DNA of 64,000 nucleotides from Bog-532 sp965277615 (GCA_965277615.1 CBDIDG010000004.1:868001-932000), one strand, 5' to 3'. Positions 51,129 through 60,895 are shown, counted from the first letter of the stretch. The notes: generated from the sequence alone by a model not told the origin. Made by a program: numbers and translations.

Positions 51129-51164
51129 CGATTCATGACCAGCGGACCCACTCCAGCGGCACGT

Positions 51165-51977
51165 TCAGGTGAAGAACGCGGAGCCGCCGTCGACGTTGAC
51201 GTTCGCGCCGGTCGTGTAGGTGTTGCGCGCCGAGGCGAGGAAGCAGATCACCGCCGCGATCTCGGCCGGGTCGCCAGCGCGGCCGAGATCGGCCCGCACC
51301 GCGTACTGCCGCTGGATCCACGCCATCACCCCAGCCAGATCAGCGGCGTCGACTCCGCGCGCGGACTCCATCGTGTCCAGGTGCCGCCGCAGTTGCTCGG
51401 TGACGAACGTGCCGGGAGACACCACGTTGGCGAGGATTCCATCCGGTGCCAGCTCGAGCGAGAGGTTCTTCGTGATGCTGTTGAGAGCAGCCTTCGCCGC
51501 GGTGTACTCGGCCAGACCGTAACCCTGGCTGCGCGACGACATCGCCGACAGGCTCACGATGCGCGCCCACCGCGCCGCGCGCAGCAACGGCAGCGCAGCA
51601 CGGGCGCAGCGCACTGTTCCCAACGCGCCGATGTCGAACGCGTGCCGCCACTGGTCGTCGGTCACGTCGGTCCAGGGGATGTCGGAAACCGGCGGCCCGG
51701 CCGCGCACACCAGTGCGTTCAGCTCACCCCAGCGCTGCCCGAGCGTGGCGAACGCGGCGTTGACGGCGACGGTGTCGGTCGTGTCGGCGGGTAGGCCGAC
51801 CGCATCGGCTGCGCCGAGACCGCCGAGTTCGCCGACGGTCTCGTCCAACCGGCCCCGGTCGCGGGCGAGCACCGCCACCCGCGCGCCCTCCCTAGCGAAC
51901 ACCTGCGCCACCGCACGGCCCATCCCCTGTGTGCCACCCTGCACGCACACCGCCGCGCCGGACAATCCGAGATCCAT
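51165..51977 (-). CDS. SDR-family oxidoreductase
   Basis: A 270-residue SDR with VQGGTQGMGRAVAQ as cofactor loop, CAAG in place of NNAG, a Ser in LSAMSSRS and YTAAK (catalytic Tyr and Lys). The C-terminus VNVDGGSAFF is typical. It is convergent with the dehydrogenase at 50106 and probably a single-gene unit. Likely a hydroxy/keto acyl or ring-alcohol dehydrogenase. Confidence 0.85.
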   Translation of the reverse strand: MDLGLSGAAVCVQGGTQGMGRAVAQVFAREGARVAVLARDRGRLDETVGELGGLGAADAVGLPADTTDTVAVNAAFATLGQRWGELNALVCAAGPPVSDIPWTDVTDDQWRHAFDIGALGTVRCARAALPLLRAARWARIVSLSAMSSRSQGYGLAEYTAAKAALNSITKNLSLELAPDGILANVVSPGTFVTEQLRRHLDTMESARGVDAADLAGVMAWIQRQYAVRADLGRAGDPAEIAAVICFLASARNTYTTGANVNVDGGSAFFT

Positions 51978-52277
51978 CGTTTTCCTTTCCTCAGCCCGAA
52001 CCCGCCATCGACAAGCAGGGGCCCAATCACGGCGTCACCGTGCCAGCCCAACGCTCGATGCGCGGCCAGAGCCGTCGCCGACTCGACGCGAAGTTGTGCA
52101 TGTGCCCGGACGCCGGGAGCGGCGAACGCACGCTCCCAGCGGGCGGCGTGCGCGGAGCGCGACGCGAGGCTGGGCGTACCGGACGGCACCGGAATTCCTC
52201 TCATTAAGCTATCTATTTTCAGAATCGTAGTCTGCCAAAACCACGACGATCCGTCGAGTGAGGTCCGGCACAGCTCG
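51978..52277. other. Intergenic region between two leftward SDR genes
   Basis: About 300 bp. One minus-strand frame encodes MRGIPVPSGTPSLASRSAHAARWERAF and following residues before stopping being protein-like, but no family is recognisable. An AT-rich segment at 52205-52230 (TTAAGCTATCTATTTTCAG) may hold a promoter. No gene is called. Confidence 0.4.
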
Positions 52278-53042
52278 CTAGAGGCTCAGGCTGTAGCCGC
52301 CGTTGACGGCGTAGGTCTGGCCGGTGATCCAGCCCGACGCGGGACCGGCCAGGAAGGCCACCAGTGCGGCGACGTCCTCGGCCGTGCCGAAGCGGCGGAT
52401 CACGTACTTCTTCAGCCGCGCCGCGGCGTCGGGCGGCTCCGGCGTGCCGGGCCGCTGGATGCTGGCCAGGGCCACGTTGTTCGCGGTGATCCCGTACCGG
52501 CCGACCTCGCGGGCGACGGTCCGGGTGAGCCCGGCCGCGCCAGCCTTGGCGGCGCCGTAAACGGCGAGGTTGGGCTCGCCCACCCGGCCGGCGTCGGAGA
52601 CGATCGTGATGATCCGCCCCCAGCCCGCGGTGATCATTCCCGGCAGCACGCTGTGCGTGCAGTGCAGCACGCCGAAGAAGTTGACGCTGATCGTCCCGGC
52701 CCAGTCACGGGGGTCGGTGTCGGCGAACGGGACGAACGCGGCCCAGCCCGCTGCTCCGCCGTTACCGGCGTTGTTGACCAGTACCTCGAACGGACCAGCC
52801 TGCGCCACCGCGGCTTCGACGCCGGCCAGGTCGCCGACGTCGAAAGGCAACGCGGAGGCTTCGCCCCCCGCCGCCCGGATCTCCGCCGCGACGGACTCGG
52901 CCCGCGGCCCGGCGTGGTCGTTGACGGCCACGGTGGCGCCGAGGGCGGCCAGCGCGAGCGCCGTGGCCCGTCCGACGCCCTGCCCGGCGCCGGTGACCAG
53001 CGCCCGGCGGCCGGAGAGGTCAGCGGCGGGCGGTCCGGTCAC
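52278..53042 (-). CDS. SDR-family oxidoreductase
   Basis: A 254-residue SDR with TGAGQGVGRATALAL, VNDHAG, NNAGNGG, a Ser in TIVSDAG, VYGAAKAG (Tyr and Lys) and a C-terminal WITGQTYAVNGGYSLSL. The start GTG at 53042 overlaps the upstream stop by GTGA. It is co-transcribed with the VOC and LLM genes. Likely oxidises a hydroxyacyl intermediate. Confidence 0.86.
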   Translation of the reverse strand: MTGPPAADLSGRRALVTGAGQGVGRATALALAALGATVAVNDHAGPRAESVAAEIRAAGGEASALPFDVGDLAGVEAAVAQAGPFEVLVNNAGNGGAAGWAAFVPFADTDPRDWAGTISVNFFGVLHCTHSVLPGMITAGWGRIITIVSDAGRVGEPNLAVYGAAKAGAAGLTRTVAREVGRYGITANNVALASIQRPGTPEPPDAAARLKKYVIRRFGTAEDVAALVAFLAGPASGWITGQTYAVNGGYSLSL

Positions 53043-53572
53043 GCCGGCCCCGTCACGCCGGCGGCCCCCAGCCCGGCCGCAGGCCAGCCCGGGCCGGTCA
53101 GGCCCAGATAGGCGGCGTGACCACGCCGCTCGGCATCGGTGGAGTGCCAGATCAGCTCCACGCGGTTCCCGTCGGGGTCGGTCACGAAGACGATGACGGT
53201 GGAGCCGTCGGCGAAGGCGATCTCGAATCGGGTGCGCCGCGTCCCGCCATGCTGCTCGACGGCGGTGACGGCGGCGTCGATGTCGTCCACGAGCAGGCTG
53301 ATGTGGGCGTACCCGACCTCGTCGGCGCGGCGCGGCGCCGAGTCGGGCAGGCACACCGGACTGTAGGCGAGCAGCTCCACCAGGTCGTCGCCAAGCCGCA
53401 GGAAGGTTCCGCCGAAGCTTTGCGCCCCGGACTCCATCAGCGCGGCCACCCGGCGGCCCGCGGACTTGTACGGTGCCCCGGCGGTGAACCCGAAAACCTG
53501 CGTGTAGAACTCGACCCCACGATCGAGATCAGCGACACATATCGCCAGGTGCGAATAGCCGAGAGTCGTCAC
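53039..53572 (-). CDS. VOC-family (glyoxalase/dioxygenase-fold) protein
   Basis: A 177-residue vicinal-oxygen-chelate protein. YSHLAICVADLDRGVEFYTQVFGF forms the first beta-alpha module, and VGYAHISLLVDDIDAAV plus FVTDPDGNRVELIWH the second. The metal ligands are probably His in SHLAI, His in AHISL and Glu in VELI. It could be an epimerase, lyase or extradiol-type enzyme. GTG at 53572 follows a GGAGG site. The longer frame has no similarity. Confidence 0.83.
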   Translation of the reverse strand: MTTLGYSHLAICVADLDRGVEFYTQVFGFTAGAPYKSAGRRVAALMESGAQSFGGTFLRLGDDLVELLAYSPVCLPDSAPRRADEVGYAHISLLVDDIDAAVTAVEQHGGTRRTRFEIAFADGSTVIVFVTDPDGNRVELIWHSTDAERRGHAAYLGLTGPGWPAAGLGAAGVTGPA

Positions 53573-53592
53573 GGATCCTCCACGGATGGTGA

Positions 53593-54423
53593 TCAGCGCA
53601 GCAGCAGCGAGGCCGCCTTCTCCGCTTGCAGGGCAACGTCCCGGGCGGCCTGCGATCGGAAGTCGATCACTACGCTCGCGCACCCCACGGAAACGTATTC
53701 ATCGACGATGTCGGTGAGTCGGCCGAGGTCGGCGCCGGTGAGGGCGACGCGGACCGACCGGGTGACAGATCTTCCAGCGCGTTCGTCGATCTGCTCGGCT
53801 TTCGCCCTGAGCTCACCGGGGGCGAGGTCGTGCGGGTGCCAGACGTCCGCGTACTTCGCCGCGCGGCGCAGGGCGGGCCCGGAGTCGCCTCCGACCCAGA
53901 TGGGCAGCTGCGGCTGCACGGGAACGGGCTCGAACTCGACGTGCCGGAAGTCAAAGAATTCCCCGTGGTGCTCGACCTCTCCCCCGGCCCAGCACGCCCG
54001 CAGCACTTCGATGCACTCGTTGGTCACCGCACCGCGCGGCTCGTACCGGTCGCCCATGCCCAGCGCGCGAAATTCCGCCCGGCTCCAGCCGGTGCCGACG
54101 CCCAGGTCGACCCGGCCTCCGCTGAACACGTCGATGGAGGCGATCATCTTGGCCGTGAGCACCGCGTCACGGTGCGGCAGGACGAGAACGCCCGTACCAA
54201 GGCGGATCGTGGAGGTCCGCGCCGCGACCCAGGTCATCGCGACGAGCGGGTCGAGCCAATAGCTGCCGTAGACACCGGCCATCGCCCGCACCCCGACGAC
54301 GTGATCGGTGAACCACAGCGACTGGTACCCCCACTGCTCGGCCTGCGCGGGCAGATCGGCCAGCACCGCGGCACCGCCGGGCTCGTTGCTCGGCAGCACC
54401 AGGCCGACCGGGCGGCTACTCAC
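53593..54423 (-). CDS. LLM-class, probably F420-dependent oxidoreductase
   Basis: A 276-residue LLM protein with VGLVLPSNEPGG at the N-terminus, YQSLWFTDHVVG, TIRLGTGVLVLPHRDAVLTAKMIASIDVFSGGRVDLGVGTGW and PIWVGGDSGPALRRAA. These features mark the F420-using group. GTG at 54423 overlaps the upstream dehydrogenase gene by 8 bp. It acts in the same operon as the dehydrogenase pair, SDR and VOC genes. Confidence 0.86.
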   Translation of the reverse strand: MSSRPVGLVLPSNEPGGAAVLADLPAQAEQWGYQSLWFTDHVVGVRAMAGVYGSYWLDPLVAMTWVAARTSTIRLGTGVLVLPHRDAVLTAKMIASIDVFSGGRVDLGVGTGWSRAEFRALGMGDRYEPRGAVTNECIEVLRACWAGGEVEHHGEFFDFRHVEFEPVPVQPQLPIWVGGDSGPALRRAAKYADVWHPHDLAPGELRAKAEQIDERAGRSVTRSVRVALTGADLGRLTDIVDEYVSVGCASVVIDFRSQAARDVALQAEKAASLLLR

Positions 54424-55498
54424 CGGATTTCCCGGTCGCCAGCACCGATCGGTACAGCAGCTCTTCATGCCATCCGGGCGGGCCGAGCAGCAGCTCGTTC
54501 GCCTTGGCCCGGCGGAGGAACAGGTGCAGGTCGTGATCCCAGCTGAAGCCGATGCCGCCGTGGATCTGCAGCGCGTGGCTGGCCACGAAGCTGGCCGCGC
54601 GGCCAGCCCAGGACTTGGCGATGCTCACCGCCTCGCCGCCGGGCGCGGCGCCGCCATCGAGTGCGTCGGCTGCCTCCCGCGTCGCGACCCGGCCACCCTC
54701 CGCCTCGACCAGCATGTCAGCCATGCGGTGCTTGAGCGCCTGGAAGCTCCCGATCGGCCGGCCGAACTGCTCTCGTTGCCGGGCGTAGGTGACGGTCATG
54801 CCCAGCAGGCGGTCCGCGATGCCGGTGCTCTCCGCGCACTGCAGCACCAGGCCGAGATCGAAGAGCAGCGCGCAGGCCTCGGCGGGCAACTGCACGGCGG
54901 GGGGCGGGACGCCGTCCAGCCACACCCGGTCGTAGCGGCGGGTGAGATCGAGCGCCGGCACGGCTTCGACCCTCGCCGCACCCAGGTCCACGACGTCCAG
55001 CCGGAGGCCGGCGGTGGTCCGCACCGGCACCGCGAGGTGGGTCGCCGCGCCCGCGTCGGGCACGAACTCCACCGTTCCGTATAGCGCCCCGTCTCGTTCC
55101 ACGACCGGTTCGGGGCTGTCAGGCCCGAGACCAGCCCAGGTCACGACGGCCGTGCCCGCGACGATCGCGGCCAGCAGGTCCCGAACGCCGGTGTCCGGCG
55201 TATGCCGGCCCAGGACGTACGCGACGGCCAGCGTCTGGACGAGCGGGCCGGGCTGCAGCGCCCGCCCGAGTTCCTCGGCGACCACCGCGAGCATGGCGAC
55301 CGTGCCGTCCAGGCCACCGGCGCGCTCCGGCAGCGGCAGCGCGGTCCAGCCGAGACCGGCCGCGAGCTTCCAGAAGTCCTGGTCGAAACCGGCTTCGGAC
55401 TCGGCTATCAGCCGGATCCGGGCCGAGGTGGTGTGCTTGGTCAGCACCTCGCGGCACGCGTCGCGCAGCGCGAGTTCGTCGTCGGTGGGTAGGCGCAT
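54416..55498 (-). CDS. Acyl-CoA dehydrogenase, small-type subunit of a pair
   Basis: A 360-residue dehydrogenase with YARQREQFGRPIGSFQALKHRMADML and LQIHGGIGFSWDHDLHLFLRRA. The tail ends without the IQRN motif. ATG at 55498 is 4 bp after the upstream dehydrogenase stop. It is the fifth pair of this type in the window and the most complete in its C-terminal signature. Confidence 0.88.
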   Translation of the reverse strand: MRLPTDDELALRDACREVLTKHTTSARIRLIAESEAGFDQDFWKLAAGLGWTALPLPERAGGLDGTVAMLAVVAEELGRALQPGPLVQTLAVAYVLGRHTPDTGVRDLLAAIVAGTAVVTWAGLGPDSPEPVVERDGALYGTVEFVPDAGAATHLAVPVRTTAGLRLDVVDLGAARVEAVPALDLTRRYDRVWLDGVPPPAVQLPAEACALLFDLGLVLQCAESTGIADRLLGMTVTYARQREQFGRPIGSFQALKHRMADMLVEAEGGRVATREAADALDGGAAPGGEAVSIAKSWAGRAASFVASHALQIHGGIGFSWDHDLHLFLRRAKANELLLGPPGWHEELLYRSVLATGKSGE

Positions 55499-55502
55499 CA
55501 GC

Positions 55503-56696
55503 TCATCCCTTCGGCAGCCCGAGACCGCGCTCGGCGATGACGTTGCGCAAGATCTCGTTCGAGCCGGCCGAGATCGTGAAGCCGCGCGCCCAGAGGAAGG
55601 CATCCTGAAACATGCCGTCGGCGACCGCGTCGGGCGCCGGGGCCGAAATCACCCCACGCGCCCCGAAAAGCTCCAGCGCGTAGGTGTTGATCTCCAGGTT
55701 GGTCTCGCTGAACAGCACCTTCACCACCGGCGCGTCGTAGCTGGCGGTCCGACCGGCGGCATCCTTGAGGACGCCTTCCAGGCCGAGCAGGTCGGCGACC
55801 GAGGATCGGGCGTACAGGCGGCCGAGGTCGCGGCGCGCACCGGCGTCGCCCAGTCCGGCGCCGTCCGGTCCGGCCATGATCTCCATCAAGCGCCGGACGC
55901 GTGCGGTGGCGCTGTCCTCGCGCAGGCTCTGTCCCCGTTCGTGGGCCAGCGCCACCCGCGCGATCGGCCAGCCATCACCAGGGCCGCCGATCACCGCGTC
56001 GGCGGGCAGCCGCACGTCGTCGAAGAAGACCTCGTTGAAGTCGCTGGAGCCGGTCATCTCCCGAAGCGGCCGCACCGATATCCCGGGCGTGTTCATATCC
56101 ACGATGAAGGCGCTGATGCCCTCGTGCTTGGGGGCCCGGGGATCGGTGCGTGCGAGCAGGAAGCCGAGGTCGGCGACGTGGCCGTGAGTCGTCCACACCT
56201 TCTGCCCGCTGATCACCCACTGCCCGCCGCCGGGCCGGGCGTCGTCGGCCTGCCATAGGGCGCTGGTGCGCAGCGAGGCGAGATCGCTGCCCGCGTCGGG
56301 TTCGCTGAACAGCTGGCACCACAGGTCATCGAAGCGGCGGATACGCGGAAGATAGTGCGCCCGCTGCTGGTGGCTGCCGTACTCGAACAGCGCGCCGCAG
56401 ACCAGGTTCCAGGCCCCGACCGGCCGGGGCACCTTCGCGGCCGCGAGTTCCTGGTCGACGATGTACTCACGCAGCGGGTCGTACGCACCGCCACCGCCCC
56501 ACTCGACCGACCAGTCGCTGCCGAGCAGGCCGGCCTCGAACAGCGACGCGCACCAGGCGCGATACCGGGGCATGGTGCCGGCCTCCGGGCTGCGGGTGCC
56601 CGCGAGGCGCGGGAGCCCCGGGTCGTGGGCGGCGACGTGCGCGCGTACCCGCTGCCGGAACTCCTCCAGCTCGGGACTGAACGTCAGGCCTGCCAC
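55503..56696 (-). CDS. Acyl-CoA dehydrogenase, large-type subunit of a pair
   Basis: A 397-residue dehydrogenase with WCQLFSEPDAGSDLASLRT, VISGQKVWTTHGHVADLG and the tail SAGSNEILRNVIAERGLGLPKG. It likely pairs with the 54416 product to form a heteromeric enzyme on a bulky acyl-CoA. It follows the LivG ATPase gene by 15 bp, which links this catabolic block to the importer upstream. Confidence 0.9.
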   Translation of the reverse strand: MAGLTFSPELEEFRQRVRAHVAAHDPGLPRLAGTRSPEAGTMPRYRAWCASLFEAGLLGSDWSVEWGGGGAYDPLREYIVDQELAAAKVPRPVGAWNLVCGALFEYGSHQQRAHYLPRIRRFDDLWCQLFSEPDAGSDLASLRTSALWQADDARPGGGQWVISGQKVWTTHGHVADLGFLLARTDPRAPKHEGISAFIVDMNTPGISVRPLREMTGSSDFNEVFFDDVRLPADAVIGGPGDGWPIARVALAHERGQSLREDSATARVRRLMEIMAGPDGAGLGDAGARRDLGRLYARSSVADLLGLEGVLKDAAGRTASYDAPVVKVLFSETNLEINTYALELFGARGVISAPAPDAVADGMFQDAFLWARGFTISAGSNEILRNVIAERGLGLPKG

Positions 56697-56711
56697 GGGT
56701 GTCCTAACGCC

Positions 56712-57548
56712 TCAAAGGGTCGGCACCTGCGCGTCACTCGCCGGCTCGGGTATGCCCTCGATGTGCTCGCCGAGATAGGCCGCGCGGACCTCTGGGCTGT
56801 TGCGGATCTGCTCCGGTGTTCCCTCAGCGATGAGGGAGCCGAAGTCGAGAACGTACAGATAATCGGCCATGCCGAGGACCATCTCGACGTCGTGCTCGAC
56901 CATCAGCAACGAAACGCCACGCTGGTCGACCATCTGCTGCAAGACGCCCTGCAGCTCGGACGTCTCGGCGGCGTCCAGCCCGGAAGATGCCTCATCGAGC
57001 AGCAGGAAGCGCGGCTCCCGGGCGAAAGACCGGGCCAGTTCGACCAGGCGGGCCAGGCCCAGCGGAAGACCCATCACCGGCCGGTACTGGATCTCGGTGA
57101 GGTGCAGTCCTTCGATGATCATGTCGACTCGCTGCGTCTCGGCCGCCGACGGCCTGCGGAACCCGCCGCCGGTCACCATATCGGTCCAGATGCGCTTCGG
57201 TGTCCGGGCCAGGCGGTAGGCCAGGGTGACATGCTCGCGCACGGTCAGGCCGAGGAACAGCTCCGGATGCTGAAACGTCCGGGCCATACCGCGCTTGGCC
57301 CGCTCCTGCGGCGTGGCCCGGGTGACATCGATGCCGCTGATGAAGACCTGGCCGCTGTTCGGCGTAAGCAGGCCCGACAGCACGCTGAACAGTGTGCTCT
57401 TGCCCGCTCCGTTGGGGCCGATCAGCCCGACGATCTTGCCGGGGGGAACCTTCATGCCCATGTTGTTCACCGCGGTCAGCCCGCCGAACTTGACGGTGAC
57501 GCCGCGTGCTTCCAGGACCGGGGGCTCGCTCGGCTCGGGCGCGCTCAT
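56712..57548 (-). CDS. livG: ABC importer ATPase, LivG type
   Basis: A 278-residue ATPase with Walker A GPNGAGKS (44-51), Walker B FLLLDEASSGLDAAE and switch His in MVEHDVEMV. The signature region reads LPLGLARLVELARS rather than LSGGQ. A second ATPase (LivF) is not encoded nearby, so this protein may work alone or with one encoded elsewhere. ATG at 57548 overlaps the permease stop (ATGA). Confidence 0.88.
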   Translation of the reverse strand: MSAPEPSEPPVLEARGVTVKFGGLTAVNNMGMKVPPGKIVGLIGPNGAGKSTLFSVLSGLLTPNSGQVFISGIDVTRATPQERAKRGMARTFQHPELFLGLTVREHVTLAYRLARTPKRIWTDMVTGGGFRRPSAAETQRVDMIIEGLHLTEIQYRPVMGLPLGLARLVELARSFAREPRFLLLDEASSGLDAAETSELQGVLQQMVDQRGVSLLMVEHDVEMVLGMADYLYVLDFGSLIAEGTPEQIRNSPEVRAAYLGEHIEGIPEPASDAQVPTL

Positions 57549-59626
57549 CGGTTGACCTCCGCTCCCAGGCCATCGGCCACGGCCGCGGTGGCGCCGCCGC
57601 CGGTGCCCGCGTCCTGGTCCTGGCCGCCCTGCAGCACCGACTGGGTATCCACGTCGCCCAGTTGGTCCGGCGTCTCGGCGGCACCGCCGTAGCCCCGCAG
57701 CAGCTTGGTGAAGATCAGCGTCTGCAGGCCTCGCGCGTACATCGCCACCACGCCCTCCGGGTTGGTGGCCAGGCCGATCGCGCCGAGGCCGAACAGCACC
57801 GAGGGCACCTGCAGCCAGGCGTTGCCGGGCAGGTAGGTCTGGAACACGGCGGGCAGCACCTCGAAGGAGACACCGGCGAGCAGGGCCGCGGTCAGCGAGC
57901 GGACTCCGATCGTCACCAGCACCGCCAGCCACACCAGGCCGTTGAACGTCGCATAGGTGCTCGGGTCGTTGGCCTGGTCGTACATCGACAGCACGGCGCC
58001 ACCGAGCCCGGCGACGAAGGCCGCGGCACCGGACAGGACCAGCTTCATCTGCACGGCCTGGATACCCAGCGTGCGGGCGGCCGGCGGGCTCCAGCGAATC
58101 GCGCTCACCGCCAGACCCGATGATGACCGGCGCAGGTTCACCACCACGATCCCGACGATCAGGAACACCGCCAGCGCGAAGTACGCGAAGCTGAGGTTGC
58201 TCGCCGCGAAGGATGGGCGCCCCATCGTGATGCCGCCCAGTCCGGGCTTGAACCGGGTCTGGCTGAACACGACCTGGTCGACGAGCAGCCCGAACGAGAG
58301 TGTCACCAGGGCGACGTACAGATCACCCAACCGGATCGTGAGCGCTCCGATCAGCACGCCGACGGGAACCATGATCAGCGCGCCGATGAGGGCGGCCACG
58401 ATCGGGGACATGCCCTGGCTGGTCCAGAGCTCGGCGGCGATCAAGCCGCCACCGCCGGCGAACGTGATCTGGCACAGCCAGATCATGCCGCCGTCGCCGG
58501 TCACCAGGCTGAACGACAGGAAGATCACCGCCAGCGCGATGCCACGGGCGATCAGGCCCTGCCAGTACCCGCCGAACAGCTCGGGTAGCAAGGCCACGAT
58601 GACCAGCGGCACCAGTGCGGTGACCGAACGCGGCGAATACCACCGCAACTGCTGGGTGATCGCACCGAACTTCGCCGATGCCGAGGCGTTCTCCCCGCCC
58701 TCCGCGCGGATGGCGGCGTCCAGGGCTCCGCCGCCGGTCCGTTCCTGGCCCAGGGTCCCGCCGCGCAGCAGGTAATAGAGCAGGAACAGCACCAGCACGA
58801 TGAACGGGACGCTCTGGATCAGGTCGGTGCCCCAGGTCGCGTTGCTCGGCAGCCAGTCCTGGAGGACGTCGGTGACCACACCGATGAGCAACGCAATGAG
58901 GACGGCCGCGCCGAGGTTACGCAGCCGGGCGGCGACGACCGCCGCGAAAGCGCTCGCCATCAGGAACGTCATCGAGCTGATGCTGACGCTGATGGTGGGG
59001 GCGGCCATGATGCCGGCCGCGCCCGCGAGGAGCCCGCTCACCGCCCAGACCCCCAGCGCCACCCGGCTCGGATTCGTGCCCGACAGCGACGTCAGCGCCT
59101 CGCTGTTGACGACGGCCCGGATCCGCAGACCAGCATCGGTGAACCGCATGATGGCCGTCCCGGCGATCACCACCACGACCAGGAAGGCGTAGATGATGAT
59201 CTGGTCGAGCGTGACGGACGCGCCGAAAACGGTCCAGTGCCTGACCGGGACGGGTGCGAGCCCTGGCGCCTGGTTGATGGCGCCGTTGCCGAACAGCATC
59301 AGTGCCACGGCGGCCAGCGCCACCGACACGCCGATGCTCGCCACGATCTTGACCAGAGCCGACCGGGTGCGCAGGAACCTGAACACGGTCAGATAGAGAA
59401 CGACCCCCACCGCCGGGGCGACTCCGGCCAGGGCAACGACGGCCGCCACCGCGAGATTCCACCGCTGGATCTGGTTCGCCCAGTAGAAGAACTTCGCGCT
59501 GAAGAACGCCATCGAGCCAAAGGCGAAGTTCAGGATGCCGGCGGATTCGTAGGTGACGACCAGACTGGCGGCGGCCAGCGCGTAAATGGAGCCGAGCGCC
59601 AGCCCGATGAAGATATAGGACAGCAT
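57545..59626 (-). CDS. Fused LivH-LivM permease of branched-chain-type ABC importer
   Basis: A 693-residue membrane protein that joins two permeases. Residues about 1-300 are LivH-like (GSIYALAAASLVVTYESAGILNFAFGSMAF). A polar linker with an Asp/Glu/Ala-rich stretch (about 295-325) follows. Residues about 335-640 are LivM-like (LITGDGGMIWLCQITFAGGGG-type segment; LGDLYVALVTLSFGLLVDQ). A Gly/Gln-rich tail of about 40 residues ends the protein. The fusion yields both channel halves from one gene, coupled to livG. Confidence 0.88.
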   Translation of the reverse strand: MLSYIFIGLALGSIYALAAASLVVTYESAGILNFAFGSMAFFSAKFFYWANQIQRWNLAVAAVVALAGVAPAVGVVLYLTVFRFLRTRSALVKIVASIGVSVALAAVALMLFGNGAINQAPGLAPVPVRHWTVFGASVTLDQIIIYAFLVVVVIAGTAIMRFTDAGLRIRAVVNSEALTSLSGTNPSRVALGVWAVSGLLAGAAGIMAAPTISVSISSMTFLMASAFAAVVAARLRNLGAAVLIALLIGVVTDVLQDWLPSNATWGTDLIQSVPFIVLVLFLLYYLLRGGTLGQERTGGGALDAAIRAEGGENASASAKFGAITQQLRWYSPRSVTALVPLVIVALLPELFGGYWQGLIARGIALAVIFLSFSLVTGDGGMIWLCQITFAGGGGLIAAELWTSQGMSPIVAALIGALIMVPVGVLIGALTIRLGDLYVALVTLSFGLLVDQVVFSQTRFKPGLGGITMGRPSFAASNLSFAYFALAVFLIVGIVVVNLRRSSSGLAVSAIRWSPPAARTLGIQAVQMKLVLSGAAAFVAGLGGAVLSMYDQANDPSTYATFNGLVWLAVLVTIGVRSLTAALLAGVSFEVLPAVFQTYLPGNAWLQVPSVLFGLGAIGLATNPEGVVAMYARGLQTLIFTKLLRGYGGAAETPDQLGDVDTQSVLQGGQDQDAGTGGGATAAVADGLGAEVNR

Positions 59627-59674
59627 GTCGGTCTGCTTTCTCGGGGTGGGGTGCCGAGGTGCTGGCCGGGCGGG

Positions 59675-60895
59675 TCAGGGGGTCCAGGTCAGGGGGAGGT
59701 TGGACAGGCCGATTTGGCCGCCGTGTTCGCGGATGGGGGTGGTGGGGTCGATGTGGTAGTCGGGGATGGTGTGCTGCCATTGGGTCAGGGCGATGGACAG
59801 TTCGAGGCGGGCCAGGTGGGCGCCGAGGCAGCGGTGGGGGCCGGCGCCGAAGGCGATGTGGCGGTTGCCGGGGCGGTCGATGATGACCTGGCCGGCGTGG
59901 GGGAATTCGGTTTCGTCGCGGTTGGCGGCCACGATCGGCAGGAAGACCATTTCGCCGGCTTTGATGGGCTGGCCGGCCAGTTCGGTGTCGCGGGTGACTT
60001 TGCGGCCGGGGGTGACGAAGGCGTAGTAGCGCAGGAATTCCTCGATCGCGGGGCCGGTCAGGGCGGGGTCGGCGTTGAGGCGGGCGCGGTCGCCGGGGTG
60101 GGTGGCCAGGTGCAGCACCGAGTAGGTCAGCTGGGTGGAGACGGTGTCCAGCCCGGCCATGAACATCAGCAGGCAGAACGCCATCATGTCGGCGTCGGTG
60201 ATGGGCTGGCCGTCGATCCGCCAGGACATGGCCTTGCTGATGATGTCGTCGCGGGGGTCGCGGCGGCGGGCGGCGATCACGCTGGTGAAGTAGGCGTGGA
60301 CGTCGGCGGCGGCCTGCATGGCCGGGCCGGAGGCGGAGGAGCCTTCGTGCAAGATCGCGGTCTCCCAGTCCTGGAACCGGGCCGCGTCGGTGACCGGCAG
60401 GCCCATCAGGTCCATGAAGATCTGGTTGGGGAACCGCAGCGCCACGTCGGCGACGAAGTCGCAGTGCCCGCGGGGGGCGGCCTCGGCGAGGATGGCGGCG
60501 AACCGCTGCTCGATCCTGGGGGCCAGGGCGGCGACCGCGCCCGGGGAAAACAGCGGGCCGAGCAGTTTGCGCCACTTGTTGTGCAGCGGCGCGTCCAGCA
60601 TTTCCGGGATCCAGTAGTACGGCGGCTCGGGGGCATCGGGCACGACCGCGGCGCTGGAGAAGGTCTGCGGGTCCTGGAACGCCTCCCGGATCGGCTCCAT
60701 CGCCGTGACCGCCCAGAACGGGTGCCCCGAGGCGTCCCCGAAATGAATGCCGCCGGCCTCGCGCAGCGCGTCGATCCGGCGGAAATGCTCGAACGGCGCC
60801 CGGGCCACCGGGCACTGCATCAGCTCGGCGAAGTCCACCGCCGGCCCAGCCTCCCGCCGCCCGCTGTCTTTCGAAGAACCGGTGATCGCTGTCAT
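59675..60895 (-). CDS. Cytochrome P450
   Basis: A 406-residue P450 with I-helix AGLDTVSTQ, EEFLR (ExxR) and FGAGPHRCLG (heme Cys356). It is likely paralogous to the P450 at 11493 but has no ferredoxin gene beside it, so it must share redox partners. Codons end almost only in C or G with strong C bias, which differs from the neighbouring permease gene. It lies just before the divergent region to the second binding protein. Confidence 0.92.
   Translation of the reverse strand: MTAITGSSKDSGRREAGPAVDFAELMQCPVARAPFEHFRRIDALREAGGIHFGDASGHPFWAVTAMEPIREAFQDPQTFSSAAVVPDAPEPPYYWIPEMLDAPLHNKWRKLLGPLFSPGAVAALAPRIEQRFAAILAEAAPRGHCDFVADVALRFPNQIFMDLMGLPVTDAARFQDWETAILHEGSSASGPAMQAAADVHAYFTSVIAARRRDPRDDIISKAMSWRIDGQPITDADMMAFCLLMFMAGLDTVSTQLTYSVLHLATHPGDRARLNADPALTGPAIEEFLRYYAFVTPGRKVTRDTELAGQPIKAGEMVFLPIVAANRDETEFPHAGQVIIDRPGNRHIAFGAGPHRCLGAHLARLELSIALTQWQHTIPDYHIDPTTPIREHGGQIGLSNLPLTWTP

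Noticed and set aside
51984..52204. Leftward protein-like stretch starting MRGIPVPSGTPS
   Set aside because: No family motif and no clear end, because the frame continues into the antisense-like part of the SDR gene. Reported only as intergenic content.
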